NCBI RefSeq assembly: GCF_026391055.1
Contig: NZ_JAPLET010000015.1
Coordinates: 310,001 to 374,000 of the forward strand
Length of the DNA stretch: 64,000 nt
Origin: Spirosoma sp.
GTDB taxonomy: Bacteria; Bacteroidota; Bacteroidia; Cytophagales; Spirosomataceae
Reading direction: 5' to 3'
This document shows, piece after piece, positions 35,921-44,750 of the stretch (positions within the stretch are counted from its first letter, which is position 1; each line of letters begins with the position of its first letter). The position numbers and the translations under genes are program-made. The notes beneath the pieces are model-generated. The model saw only the letters and a list, made by a program, of their open reading frames with translations. It ran no database searches and was not told the origin of the DNA.

Positions 35921-37627
35921 ATGAAATACTGTACAAATCTTCTATTTGTTCTTTTTCTGCTGCCGGTCTTTGTCTTCGGACAAGGCAAAAAAGCAGCAAA
36001 GGGCGGGGATAAAATCGACAAACTCAAAGCCGAAGCCGTAGCCGCTGTAGAAGCCAACGCCGTGCAGGCTCAGCAAATCAATGACATGCTCTTCAGCTTC
36101 GCTGAACTGGGCTTCCAGGAAGAAGAGTCGTTTAAGTACCTGACCACCCTGCTGGAAAAAGAAGGCTTCACCGTCAAGAAAGGTATCTCCGGTATTCCCA
36201 CGGCGTGGATCGCTACCTGGGGATCGGGAAAGCCCCTGATTGCAGTGGGCTCCGACATTGACTGCATCCCAAAAGCTAGCCAGAAACCAGGTGTTGCCTA
36301 TAAAGACCCAATTGTAGAAGGCGCACCGGGGCATGGCGAAGGCCATAACTCGGGTCAGGCCCTCAACATCGTAGCGGTTCTGGCGGTGAAGAAGCTGATG
36401 GAGCGGGAGAAGATTCCCGGTACGCTCATGCTCTGGCCGGGGGTTGCCGAAGAACTCGTCGGCACGAAAGCATTTTACGTTCGGGATGGCTACTTCAAGG
36501 ATGTGGATGCCTGTATCTTCACCCACGTGGGTAACAACCTCGGTGTGTCCTGGGGCGATAATGGCAACAACGGACTTGTATCGGTTCGCTTTAACTTCGA
36601 AGGGCAGGCGGCCCACGCGGCCGGTGCACCCTGGCGGGGACGCTCGGCACTGGATGCCGTCGAGTTGATGAACATTGGCTGGAACTTCCGGCGCGAGCAC
36701 CTCGAATTGACCCAGCGTTCCCACTACGTCATCTCCGACGGTGGCGATCAGCCCAACGTCGTGCCTTCCAAAGCCGCCGTTTGGTATTACTTCCGTGAGC
36801 GGACCTACCCGAAAATTAAAAAACTTTTTGAGACGGGTGTGAAAATTGCAGAAGGAGCAGCCTTGATGACCGATACCAAGTTCACGTACGAAATATTGGG
36901 CTCCGCCTGGCCGGTGCATACCAACCGGGTTATCGCTGCTGCGGCTTACGACAACATCAAGAAAGTAGGCTTGCCTACCTGGTCGGATGAAGATCAGTTG
37001 CTGGCTCGCGCTTCCCAAATTGAGTTGCAGGCTCCTAAAACCGAAGGGTTGGCTACGAAACTGGATTCGATGGGTATGCCTACTTCCTCCGCTCCCGTGG
37101 TCATGATGGGTGGTCAGGCCATGACGCCCATGGGCGGTGGCTCCGACGATATCGCCGACATTTCGTGGTCATTACCCACCATCGTACTGCGTTATCCGAG
37201 CAACATTCCGGGTCTGCCGGGTCACCACTGGGCCAATGCCATTTCTATGGCTACGCCCATCGCCCATAAGGGAATTGTTTATGGTGCCAAAGCGGAGGCT
37301 ATGACCTTGCTGGATCTGCTGCTCAAGCCAGAAGTTTTGAAAGAAGCCTGGGCTTATTATAAAGACGAACAGACGAAAGATATCAAATACGAGCCACTGA
37401 TTTCACCTAAGGAGCAACCGGCCATCTACCTCAATAAGAAGATCATGACCGAGTTCAAGCCCAAACTGGAGCCGTTTTACTATGATCCTGCCAAGTACAA
37501 AACCTATTTGGAGCAGTTGGGCATCAAGTACCCCACGGTGCGGGACGATCAGCGTGAAGCGGTGAAGAAAGCCGTCGAAAAAGAGAAGTCGAGTGCGGCC
37601 AAGGCCGGGTCGTCGCGGTCGGAGTAG
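35921..37627 (+). CDS. Exported M20-family amidohydrolase (AbgB-like)
   Basis: Zinc-dependent amidohydrolase related to aminobenzoyl-glutamate hydrolase subunit B and aminoacylases. The ATG at 35921 gives 568 aa with a signal peptide (residues 1-20, ending VFVFG). The catalytic part has SDIDCIP, GHGEGHNSGQA (His138, His142) and the acid pair in GVAEELVGTKAF; a dimerisation lid starts about residue 215 (SVRFNFEGQAAHAA). Both the export signal and the Lys-rich C-terminal tail (EAVKKAVEKEKSSAAK) are unusual for an enzyme usually thought cytoplasmic. Its substrate is unknown; periplasmic action on N-acyl or peptide amides is plausible. A large palindrome lies 43 nt after the stop. Confidence 0.9.
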   Translation: MKYCTNLLFVLFLLPVFVFGQGKKAAKGGDKIDKLKAEAVAAVEANAVQAQQINDMLFSFAELGFQEEESFKYLTTLLEKEGFTVKKGISGIPTAWIATWGSGKPLIAVGSDIDCIPKASQKPGVAYKDPIVEGAPGHGEGHNSGQALNIVAVLAVKKLMEREKIPGTLMLWPGVAEELVGTKAFYVRDGYFKDVDACIFTHVGNNLGVSWGDNGNNGLVSVRFNFEGQAAHAAGAPWRGRSALDAVELMNIGWNFRREHLELTQRSHYVISDGGDQPNVVPSKAAVWYYFRERTYPKIKKLFETGVKIAEGAALMTDTKFTYEILGSAWPVHTNRVIAAAAYDNIKKVGLPTWSDEDQLLARASQIELQAPKTEGLATKLDSMGMPTSSAPVVMMGGQAMTPMGGGSDDIADISWSLPTIVLRYPSNIPGLPGHHWANAISMATPIAHKGIVYGAKAEAMTLLDLLLKPEVLKEAWAYYKDEQTKDIKYEPLISPKEQPAIYLNKKIMTEFKPKLEPFYYDPAKYKTYLEQLGIKYPTVRDDQREAVKKAVEKEKSSAAKAGSSRSE

Positions 37628-37669
37628 TTTTTAAGTCAGTATCAAATAGTTGTGCAATTGTTTTGAGGT

Positions 37670-37707
37670 TTCCATGGTATCGGGTTCGAGAACCCGATAC
37701 CATGGAA
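37670..37707. repeat. Perfect 18-bp palindrome after the amidohydrolase gene
   Basis: Arms 37670-37687 and 37690-37707 with a 2-nt loop. There is no T-run on either side, so it acts as a 3' hairpin rather than a classical terminator. It lies between convergent genes. Confidence 0.9.
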
Positions 37708-37749
37708 GTTCGCTACTGACCGTCCCGGTTGGTATTATACATCAATAAC

Positions 37750-38592
37750 CTATTTCAACACAACCTTCGCCACCACTGGCTGGTGATCCGATGGGTAACG
37801 TTGCTCTTTGGCATCGGTTAGTACACCGTATTTCAGCACATCGAATTGCTTGCTGGTGAAGATGTAGTCGATGCGGTTGTTCATGGGCGCGTCGAACTTG
37901 AAACTATTGAATGTGCCTTCCGGACCGTAGGGAGGCATTTTTGTTACATTATGCGTGTCGTTCAGTAAAGTTTGAATGGTTTTCACCTGCTCCGTATCGG
38001 GGGTTGAGTTTAGGTCGCCGACGAGGATAACGGGCGTATTTTTTGCTATCTCCTTTATCTTTTCAACCATCAGCTTGCCCGACTGCCGACGGGCTTCGAC
38101 GCCCTGGTGATCGAAGTGAACGCTGAAAAAGTAGAAGTCTTTCTTTGTTTTCAGGTCGTTCAGTTTCGCCCAAGAGCAAATTCGGTTGCAACAGGTAGCA
38201 TCCCAGCCCTTACCGGGTTTATCGGGTGTTTCGCTAAGCCAGAAGTTGCCGGACTGCAAGGGCTTGAACCGGTCTTTTCTGTAGAAAAGAGCGGAGTGTT
38301 CGCCAGCTTCTTTACCATCATCCCGACCGGCACCCAGAAACGCGAATTCAGTGAGTTCGGCTACATCGTTCAACTGGTCGCGCAGAGCTTCCTGCGTACC
38401 GAACAGGTCGAATTCGTGGAACCGGATGAGGGCTTTTACATTCTCCTTTCGATTTGGCCAGGCATTGATACCGTCGCCTTTGTTATTGTAGCGGAGATTA
38501 TAGGTCGCCACGTTGATGGGTGTATCTTTTTGGGCAAAAGTGGTCTTAGTAAGCAGCAGGCTACTTAATAAAACAAAAATCAGTACGCGCAT
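37750..38592 (-). CDS. Exported endonuclease/exonuclease/phosphatase-fold hydrolase
   Basis: DNase I-like metal-dependent hydrolase fold; members act on nucleic acids, phospholipids or sugar phosphates. The ATG at 38592 gives 280 aa with a signal peptide (residues 1-20, ending TTFAQ). Catalytic markers: NLRYNN, FGTQEAL (Glu), VGDLNSTPD (Asp, Asn), DYIF and SDHQPVVAKV (Asp, His). All key residues are present. The substrate is not decidable: secretion next to a SusC/SusD pair suggests a nutrient-scavenging role. A 48-bp hairpin (38626-38673) separates it from susD upstream. Confidence 0.9.
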   Translation of the reverse strand: MRVLIFVLLSSLLLTKTTFAQKDTPINVATYNLRYNNKGDGINAWPNRKENVKALIRFHEFDLFGTQEALRDQLNDVAELTEFAFLGAGRDDGKEAGEHSALFYRKDRFKPLQSGNFWLSETPDKPGKGWDATCCNRICSWAKLNDLKTKKDFYFFSVHFDHQGVEARRQSGKLMVEKIKEIAKNTPVILVGDLNSTPDTEQVKTIQTLLNDTHNVTKMPPYGPEGTFNSFKFDAPMNNRIDYIFTSKQFDVLKYGVLTDAKEQRYPSDHQPVVAKVVLK

Positions 38593-38625
38593 TTGGGTTG
38601 AGTTTAAAATTGTTACTAGTATTAC

Positions 38626-38673
38626 TGGATGATGGGCTGGCACGAGCCAATGCTCGTGCCAGCCCATCATCCA
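38626..38673. repeat. Perfect 22-bp inverted repeat between susD and the EEP-fold gene
   Basis: Arms 38626-38647 and 38652-38673 with loop CAAT. It begins 27 nt after the SusD stop on the minus strand and has no T-run. It probably protects or ends the susCD mRNA (inference). Confidence 0.9.
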
Positions 38674-38700
38674 CCTTATAAACAACTTGCTACCGATATT

Positions 38701-40476
38701 CTACCAACCGGGGTTCTGGCCGAGCTTGGGATTGATCAGCCGGTCGTTCTCCGGTATAGGATAGAGATAGAACTTTTCATCCCATTTTCTGGGAATGTTA
38801 TTTAGCCAGGTTAGCTCCCCAAAGGTGTCGTTTTTGAGCCGCTGCGGATTCGGAACGCCGTTAACCGTTTCGGCCACGTTGATGTAGGTTACGCCAGCCA
38901 GTTGCGTAGCGGGTTTGACTTTATAGAAAACCACATCGTTCTTACCGTCTTCATTCAAATCCAGCGGTTTATCGAGGGCTGGTACATAAAAGCCATTCCA
39001 GGTCTGCTCCATCAGCGGTCCGCGATTCCAGCGGATGATGTCGGCGAACCGGAAGCCTTCGAACACCAGCTCGATGCCCCGCTCCCGACGAACTTCCAAC
39101 AGAGCGGCATCCGAAATGTCCGGGAAGTAATTGGCTTTCAGGTAGGCGTCGACCACCACCGGTTTGACCGTTAATCCCGCCGTAATGCCCGCCCGTTTCC
39201 GTAACGCACCCACGGTTTTTGCCCAGTCTTCGTTAGTAAGCGTACCGAGTTCGGCTTTAGCTTCGGCGTAGTTCAGTAGAATTTCGGCATACCGCATGAT
39301 GGATATGGAGTTGATGTTACGCGTGCCACCATCGTAATACGTGTCATCCAGCGACCATTTGATGGGCATGTAGCCCGTGTACGTATAGGAGAAAACAGGT
39401 GGTGCGGCTTCAACTGCCCCGGCGTTTGTACGGATGTAATTTCCCATCCGAATCGTTTGCTGCAACCGCTTGTCGCGGCCTTTTACTTCGTCCATGAACG
39501 TCATTGTCTGGTAGCCCGCTTTATCGGTAAACGGCGTTCCGTCGATGTTCAGGTAGGTGTTGACAAAGGTTCGGATCAGGCTCACCCGCGAGCCATAAGT
39601 TGCGCTGGTCCACCACCAGTTGGCGTCGTTATACACGCTCAGCGTAGCATCCGAAACAGCTGAGAGCATGATTTCGTTGGTAACCGGTGTGGTGTTGGTG
39701 AATAACTGCCGGTACGATTTATCCGTACCACCCGTTTCGTTGAGGCTAAACCCGCCTTCTTTCATGACCACGTCGGACGCTTTCACCGATTCGTTCAGCC
39801 ACTTTTCGGCTGTGCTGCCCAGATTGTAACTGGTACGGTACTTCCGGAACGTCCCTTCAAACAAACACACCCGCGACTTTAAGCCATAAGCCACATACTT
39901 GGTAACCAGACTACGGGTGTTGTCGCCCGTTGTGCGGATGTTCTGGGTAGCATAATCCAGATCGGCCAATACCGAATCCATGACCGTAGCCCGTGGGTCA
40001 CGGGCATTGTACAAGGATGCATCATCGACGTTCATGGCGTTGCCAATCCAGGGCACATCGCCAAAGCGTTTTACTTTATCGAAGTAAAACCAAGCTCTGA
40101 AAAACCTCGCCAGTCCGATATAATGCCGTCGGGTTTCGGCGGGAACGGCTGGGTTTGTACAGTTAGCGATAAAATAGTTGATGTTCCGCAGGGGCCGCCA
40201 ATCCCAGCCGGTGCTTTGACGTGGGCCATAGGCACCATCTCTTAGGAAGTCGGGCACTTGGGTCCGGGCTGAATAATCCGCCATCTCGTCGCTGCGGATA
40301 ATGTCATTGCCGGAAGGCAGGTTATCGTAAAACGAATTGGCGTATAAATCCAGCCCACCCGTGCTGCTGAATACGGCGTCTTTAGAAGCGGTCGATTGAG
40401 GAACCTGTTCCAGCTCACTGCATCCGGCAGCCAAGAGCCCGATCAGGAGAAGCCAGCTATATTTTGTAGTCATCAT
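38701..40476 (-). CDS. SusD/RagB family lipoprotein (second pair)
   Basis: 591 aa with lipobox LAAGC (Cys19). SusD landmarks: RSDEMADYSARTQVPDFLRDGAYGP, RDWRPLRNINYFIANC-like helix, RFFRAWFYFDKVKRFGDVPWI and, near the C-terminus, ALLEVRRERGIELVFEGFRFADIIRW. It begins 16 nt after the susC stop. The ligand cannot be predicted: no polysaccharide-degrading enzyme is adjacent, only a secreted EEP-fold hydrolase. Confidence 0.94.
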   Translation of the reverse strand: MMTTKYSWLLLIGLLAAGCSELEQVPQSTASKDAVFSSTGGLDLYANSFYDNLPSGNDIIRSDEMADYSARTQVPDFLRDGAYGPRQSTGWDWRPLRNINYFIANCTNPAVPAETRRHYIGLARFFRAWFYFDKVKRFGDVPWIGNAMNVDDASLYNARDPRATVMDSVLADLDYATQNIRTTGDNTRSLVTKYVAYGLKSRVCLFEGTFRKYRTSYNLGSTAEKWLNESVKASDVVMKEGGFSLNETGGTDKSYRQLFTNTTPVTNEIMLSAVSDATLSVYNDANWWWTSATYGSRVSLIRTFVNTYLNIDGTPFTDKAGYQTMTFMDEVKGRDKRLQQTIRMGNYIRTNAGAVEAAPPVFSYTYTGYMPIKWSLDDTYYDGGTRNINSISIMRYAEILLNYAEAKAELGTLTNEDWAKTVGALRKRAGITAGLTVKPVVVDAYLKANYFPDISDAALLEVRRERGIELVFEGFRFADIIRWNRGPLMEQTWNGFYVPALDKPLDLNEDGKNDVVFYKVKPATQLAGVTYINVAETVNGVPNPQRLKNDTFGELTWLNNIPRKWDEKFYLYPIPENDRLINPKLGQNPGW

Positions 40477-40492
40477 TAATCAAGATTTTTGG

Positions 40493-43400
40493 TTAAAATG
40501 TGGCCGATAAACCCATCGTGAAGCTTTTCAGGATCGGGTAGTTATTACCGTTGCCACTGTTGTTGCTGTTGGGGTCGCTGCTGGTTGGTGGGTTCAAAAC
40601 CGCATCGGAGCGGCCAATATTTTCAATGTCTAAATCCCGGGTGATTTTGTACAACGGTGACCAGGAGAGGAGATTTTCACCCGATACAAACACCCGCGCA
40701 CTGCTCATGCCCACTTTCTGAATGAGTGTTCGGGGCAGGTTATAGCCAAACTGGATATTCTTCATCCGGACATAAGCCGCATTTTGCAGGTATCTGGTCT
40801 GGGCCTGTGCCAGTTCGCCAGAGCCATTCTGGGCTACGTAACCCCGGTAGCGAGGTAAATAGGCGTCCGGGTTTTGTTCCGACCAGATGTTGCCCAGTTG
40901 CCATTCGGGCAGCTTGTTATAAGGCCGGTTATACTGCCCCCAGAAAATCCCGGCTTCTGAACCCGGCCACCAGTCCTGCTGGCCAACGCCCTGGAAGAAA
41001 GTCGAAAAGAAGAAGTTGTTCCAGTCGGCATTGAGCATCACGCCATACGTATAACGTGGAGTCGAGTTACCAATGATTCGTCGGTCGCCGGGGTTGCCTA
41101 CGGTGTTGTCGCCGTTGTTGATCACACCATCGCCGTTGAGATCGCGGAATTTAATATCGCCCGGTAGCAACTGGCCGGTGTTGGAGGCTTTGTACAGGGT
41201 TTGTTTGGGTGATTTAGCTATGTCATCCGTCGAGGTGAAGAATCCCGCGGTCTCGAATCCCCAGATTTCACCCACTTTCTGACCCGCGTAATAATCCGTC
41301 AGTCGCTGGTTCGGGTTATTGAACTTGTCGATGGTCGCCTGATAGTCGGACATCGTTAATCGAACCTCATAATTGAAGGGCTTGCTGGCCACTTTCAGTT
41401 TATCCCGCCAGGTCAGCACGGCTTCCCAGCCTCTTGTGGTCAGATCGGCATAGTTGCCTTTGGGCACATCGGTACCGAAAACAGCCGGTAAGGTCATTCC
41501 GGTTGTGAACATGCCCATTGTTTTGCGGATGTATGCATCGCCCGTAAAGGTCAGGCGGTTGTTGAGCATGCCCAGGTCGATACCCAGGTCGGAGGTGGTG
41601 GAGGTTTCCCAGGTCAGACCGTCGGGAATAACGGTGGGTTGACCCGTTTTCTGTGGCTTCACACCATTGAGCACCCGCCCTGACTGCGAGATATTGAACT
41701 GCTCCTGAAATGCATACGAGCCAATGCTCCCGTTGCCCAGTGAACCATATGAAGCCCGGATTTTCAGATCGGTAATGGCTTTGGGCGATACTTTCCAGAA
41801 TGATTCATTCGATACCCGCCAGCCACCTGAAACGGATGGGAAAAAGGCGTATCGCTGGTTGGTCGGAAATTTAGATGAGCCATCATAGCGGCCATTCAGT
41901 TCGACCAGATAGCGGTCTTTAAAGGCATAATTCAACCGGTAGAAACCGCCCAGAATAGCCCATTTCTCTGAGCCGCCACTGGTCGTAATTGATTGGCCCA
42001 GCGCGAGATTGATATCTTTGGCATCTGGGTAGATCAGTCCGTTTCGCACCAGTTCGAGCCGTTTGAAATTTGACTGCTCGTAGTTGTAGCCTACCAGCGC
42101 TTTTAGGTAATGATTCGGGCTGAACCGGGGTTCGTATTCGGCGTAGAGGTTCGTAGCTAGATACTGCGTTTCGCGGTAAAGATTCTGTAAATCATTGTAG
42201 TTTGTGCCTACGTACTCGATAACCCCCGGTTTGCGGCTGTACGGCACTGGCACACGGGTCCGGAACTCGTTATTATCGGTCGTCTGGAACGTGAAGTTAC
42301 CGTTCACGCGCAGCTTGTCATCGAAGAACTTCGTCGAGAAATCGGCCGTATTCCGGAATACGCGCCGGTCCATGTCGATACCATTTTTGCCGTACCAGAA
42401 ATCACCAACGGTATAGGCAGCCGAGTAAGTGAGGGTACCATCGGGGTTGAACATCGGGGCAACCGTGTGGCCTTCATCCGAGATGTTTCGCCAGATACTG
42501 CCGCCTTCGCCTACGTTGAGTGGGTTATGATACTTCATGGACGAGAAATCGGCGTTGTTGCCAATCTTCAGCCAAGGATACAATTGGATAGACCCTTTGG
42601 CGCGCAAACTCAGGATTTTGTAATCGTCGGAGTTGTATTTAAAAATACCGTCCTGAGTGTAGTACCGTCCTGTTACGTAGAAGTCGGCTTTGCCGCTACT
42701 GCCCGAAAATGACAGGTTATGCTCGGTGGCGCTGGTGTTTTTCTTGTAAAGCTCCCCGTACCAATCCATGTTTTCGTAATACACATACTCGCCTGTGGTG
42801 GGGTCGACTGTTGTTTTTGGCAGAGTCGGGTCATTGTTACGGCGCTCCAGTTCGGTCAGGTAAGCGGGCGAAAATCGAACCGTTTTATTGACGTTCTGGG
42901 GTGTCTGCGAATAATCGTTCCAAGCCGACCAGCCCTCGTTGAACATCTTGGCGAACTGATAGCCGTTCGTTACGTACTTGGGAACGGTGGTCGGGCTTTT
43001 GATGGAATGATTGACCGAATACGTGATGCTTGTCCGATCTTTGGTTGGGCTTTTGGTTGTGATCAGCACCACACCAAAAGCACCCCGTGCGCCGTAGATA
43101 GCGGCCGAAGCGGCATCTTTAAGTACCGATACCGTGGCTACATCATTGGGGTTTAGTCGGCTGGGGTCACCTTCCACGCCGTCGATCAACACCAGCGCAT
43201 TACCACCCTGACCAATGGAGGTTGTTCCGCGAATGTTGTAAGTTGGCGACTGTGTCGGTTTGCCATCGCCCATAACCAGGTTCAGGTTTGGAATCGTACC
43301 CTGAAGTCCCTGGCTGAGGTTGGGGAGGGAACGGTTTTCGAGTACTTCGCTCGTAACCTGATCTACGGCTCCGGTCAGGTTAACCTTCTTCTGGGTGCCG

Positions 43401-43795
43401 TAGCCTACCACGACTACCTCTTCCAGTGACTTGGAATCGGTTTTAAGGGTAACGCTGATGATGCTTTGGTTTCCCACCTGAATTTCCTGCGGCAGGTAGC
43501 CGACGAATGAAAAGATCAGCGTGGCTTTGCCGTCTGGAACGTTGAGTTTATACTGTCCCTGGGCATCGGTTGTAGTGCCTCGTTGTGTGCCTTTTACAAC
43601 CACACTGACGCCGGGAAGTACTTCACCTTTATCGTCGCTGACTGTACCAGTGATGGTTTGGTCGACTAGGGCAACCGGCCTACGTAAACCGTGGGCATAC
43701 GACAGGCTACAGAGCATAGCCAGCAGAGCTACCGATAAGAGTAACGTCTTTTGGATATACAATAGCATTGTTTTGTAGTAAAAGCTTTTCATCAT
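40493..43795 (-). CDS. SusC/RagA family TonB-dependent transporter (second pair)
   Basis: 1100 aa outer-membrane transporter: export segment (about 10-34, ending YAHG), carboxypeptidase-like repeat (about 43-120, with GVSVVVKGTQRGTTTD), plug opening EEVVVVGYGTQKKVNLTGAV, and barrel to the C-terminus TMGLSATF. It has no STN domain, and no sigma or FecR gene is nearby, so unlike the pectin pair it is not signal-transducing. A TAATTTTG element (43894-43901) lies about 98 bp upstream and a short dyad (GACCAT/ATGGTC, 43920-43940) just beyond may be a regulator site. Confidence 0.94.
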   Translation of the reverse strand: MMKSFYYKTMLLYIQKTLLLSVALLAMLCSLSYAHGLRRPVALVDQTITGTVSDDKGEVLPGVSVVVKGTQRGTTTDAQGQYKLNVPDGKATLIFSFVGYLPQEIQVGNQSIISVTLKTDSKSLEEVVVVGYGTQKKVNLTGAVDQVTSEVLENRSLPNLSQGLQGTIPNLNLVMGDGKPTQSPTYNIRGTTSIGQGGNALVLIDGVEGDPSRLNPNDVATVSVLKDAASAAIYGARGAFGVVLITTKSPTKDRTSITYSVNHSIKSPTTVPKYVTNGYQFAKMFNEGWSAWNDYSQTPQNVNKTVRFSPAYLTELERRNNDPTLPKTTVDPTTGEYVYYENMDWYGELYKKNTSATEHNLSFSGSSGKADFYVTGRYYTQDGIFKYNSDDYKILSLRAKGSIQLYPWLKIGNNADFSSMKYHNPLNVGEGGSIWRNISDEGHTVAPMFNPDGTLTYSAAYTVGDFWYGKNGIDMDRRVFRNTADFSTKFFDDKLRVNGNFTFQTTDNNEFRTRVPVPYSRKPGVIEYVGTNYNDLQNLYRETQYLATNLYAEYEPRFSPNHYLKALVGYNYEQSNFKRLELVRNGLIYPDAKDINLALGQSITTSGGSEKWAILGGFYRLNYAFKDRYLVELNGRYDGSSKFPTNQRYAFFPSVSGGWRVSNESFWKVSPKAITDLKIRASYGSLGNGSIGSYAFQEQFNISQSGRVLNGVKPQKTGQPTVIPDGLTWETSTTSDLGIDLGMLNNRLTFTGDAYIRKTMGMFTTGMTLPAVFGTDVPKGNYADLTTRGWEAVLTWRDKLKVASKPFNYEVRLTMSDYQATIDKFNNPNQRLTDYYAGQKVGEIWGFETAGFFTSTDDIAKSPKQTLYKASNTGQLLPGDIKFRDLNGDGVINNGDNTVGNPGDRRIIGNSTPRYTYGVMLNADWNNFFFSTFFQGVGQQDWWPGSEAGIFWGQYNRPYNKLPEWQLGNIWSEQNPDAYLPRYRGYVAQNGSGELAQAQTRYLQNAAYVRMKNIQFGYNLPRTLIQKVGMSSARVFVSGENLLSWSPLYKITRDLDIENIGRSDAVLNPPTSSDPNSNNSGNGNNYPILKSFTMGLSATF

Positions 43796-43893
43796 GTTAG
43801 CATTGTTTCATGAAAAAACAGAAGAATAGTAAGTCGGAAGTTTACCTAAAGATTAAGTAGAAATTTTCTTAAACTATTCCTTTTCGAGTAGCG

Positions 43894-43901
43894 CAAAATT
43901 A
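43894..43901 (-). promoter_or_regulatory. Bacteroidota -7 promoter element upstream of second susC
   Basis: Reads TAATTTTG on the minus strand, a TAnnTTTG match 98 bp before the start codon. A 6-bp dyad with a 9-nt spacer sits 19 bp upstream of it (43920-43940). Confidence 0.5.
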
Positions 43902-43978
43902 GGGTTGCCTATGTTACGGGACCATTAACTATAGATGGTCTATGTTAAGGTTTTCTTCGCCGGGGCTGTTAAAACGCA

Positions 43979-44012
43979 AATGCCCCACGGCCTGAATAGA
44001 CCGTGGGGCATT
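43979..44012. terminator. Terminator of the small exported protein gene
   Basis: A perfect 12-bp GC-rich stem (43979-43990 with 44001-44012) with a 10-nt loop, just downstream of the gene ending at 44032 on the minus strand. Confidence 0.85.
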
Positions 44013-44031
44013 ATAATTAAGTGAGCTTAAT

Positions 44032-44373
44032 TTATTTCTTGCTGCCTGAATGTGCGTGTCGTATTTCGCGAGCCATGTTCATCAGACGTTTCCAGCACCG
44101 GCTGATCGTCTTTTTCTCTTCAGTCTTTTTGGATGCCGCTGCCGGAGCAACTGGATCTGCTTTGGCCGGGGCATTACGTACCAGGACAGCGTCTTTTTCC
44201 AGCTTAACAGGCCGTGTCTGCGTATCGATCGAAGGTGCATTCGCCTTTGTCGACACAACGGTGAATGCATTTATAGATGGCATTGCCTCACTTTGCGATG
44301 AGACAAACGGACAGGCTATTACTAAAAGAATGGCTAAATAGCCTGATTTTGTTGTCGTTAAGTAAGTTTTCAT
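44032..44373 (-). CDS. Small exported basic protein, function unknown
   Basis: 113 aa; I recognise no family. A signal-like N-terminus (about residues 1-28, hydrophobic SGYLAILLVIACPFVSS) is followed by an Ala/Lys/Pro-rich low-complexity segment (VRNAPAKADPVAPAAASKKTEEKK) and a basic C-terminus with one Cys and several His (RCWKRLMNMAREIRHAHSG). It has its own promoter element (44442-44449) and terminator, which argues that it is real. Role unknown. Confidence 0.7.
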   Translation of the reverse strand: MKTYLTTTKSGYLAILLVIACPFVSSQSEAMPSINAFTVVSTKANAPSIDTQTRPVKLEKDAVLVRNAPAKADPVAPAAASKKTEEKKTISRCWKRLMNMAREIRHAHSGSKK

Positions 44374-44441
44374 GAGGCAATAGGTTAGGAATTAGTATGA
44401 AACCTTATTCGTAATCCCTGTAAATGATAAAGCAATCATTA

Positions 44442-44449
44442 CAAATATA
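44442..44449 (-). promoter_or_regulatory. Bacteroidota -7 promoter element
   Basis: Reads TATATTTG on the minus strand, an exact match, 69 bp upstream of the small exported protein gene. Confidence 0.55.
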
Positions 44450-44720
44450 TAGAATAGTATTATTGCTTCATATAATTGGATTGATTGATTTCAAAATAAA
44501 TTGACCTATTTAGCGAATATCAAACATAGTGCCAGCTTTTCAATGCTTAATCGGTTAATGAACCAACTTTTATTTTGCCAGGCCATTAATCAGGTCGATC
44601 TTATACAATAATAGGCTTTTTCGATGATTATATGAACACTATAACAATTTGGCTTCCAGAAAATAACGTGTAAGTGGGGTTCACTAGTATTTCTCTGCAA
44701 AAACGCCCGGCAGAAACTGT

Positions 44721-44728
44721 TATCTTTG
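44721..44728 (+). promoter_or_regulatory. Bacteroidota -7 promoter element of ffh
   Basis: TATCTTTG, an exact TAnnTTTG match, 22 bp upstream of the ffh start codon; the transcript leader would be very short. Confidence 0.7.
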
Positions 44729-44750
44729 TATCGTTGTTTTGTCATAGACT

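Larger units (their letters stand above)
44374..44750. other. AT-rich divergent promoter region
   Basis: 377 bp between the small exported protein gene and ffh. It contains the promoter element of each (44442-44449 on minus, 44721-44728 on plus). No gene or repeat is seen in the AT-rich middle. Confidence 0.65.

Noticed and set aside
35942..37018. 358-aa minus-strand frame inside the amidohydrolase gene
   Set aside because: Antisense shadow of a gene with a clear M20 metal site and signal peptide.
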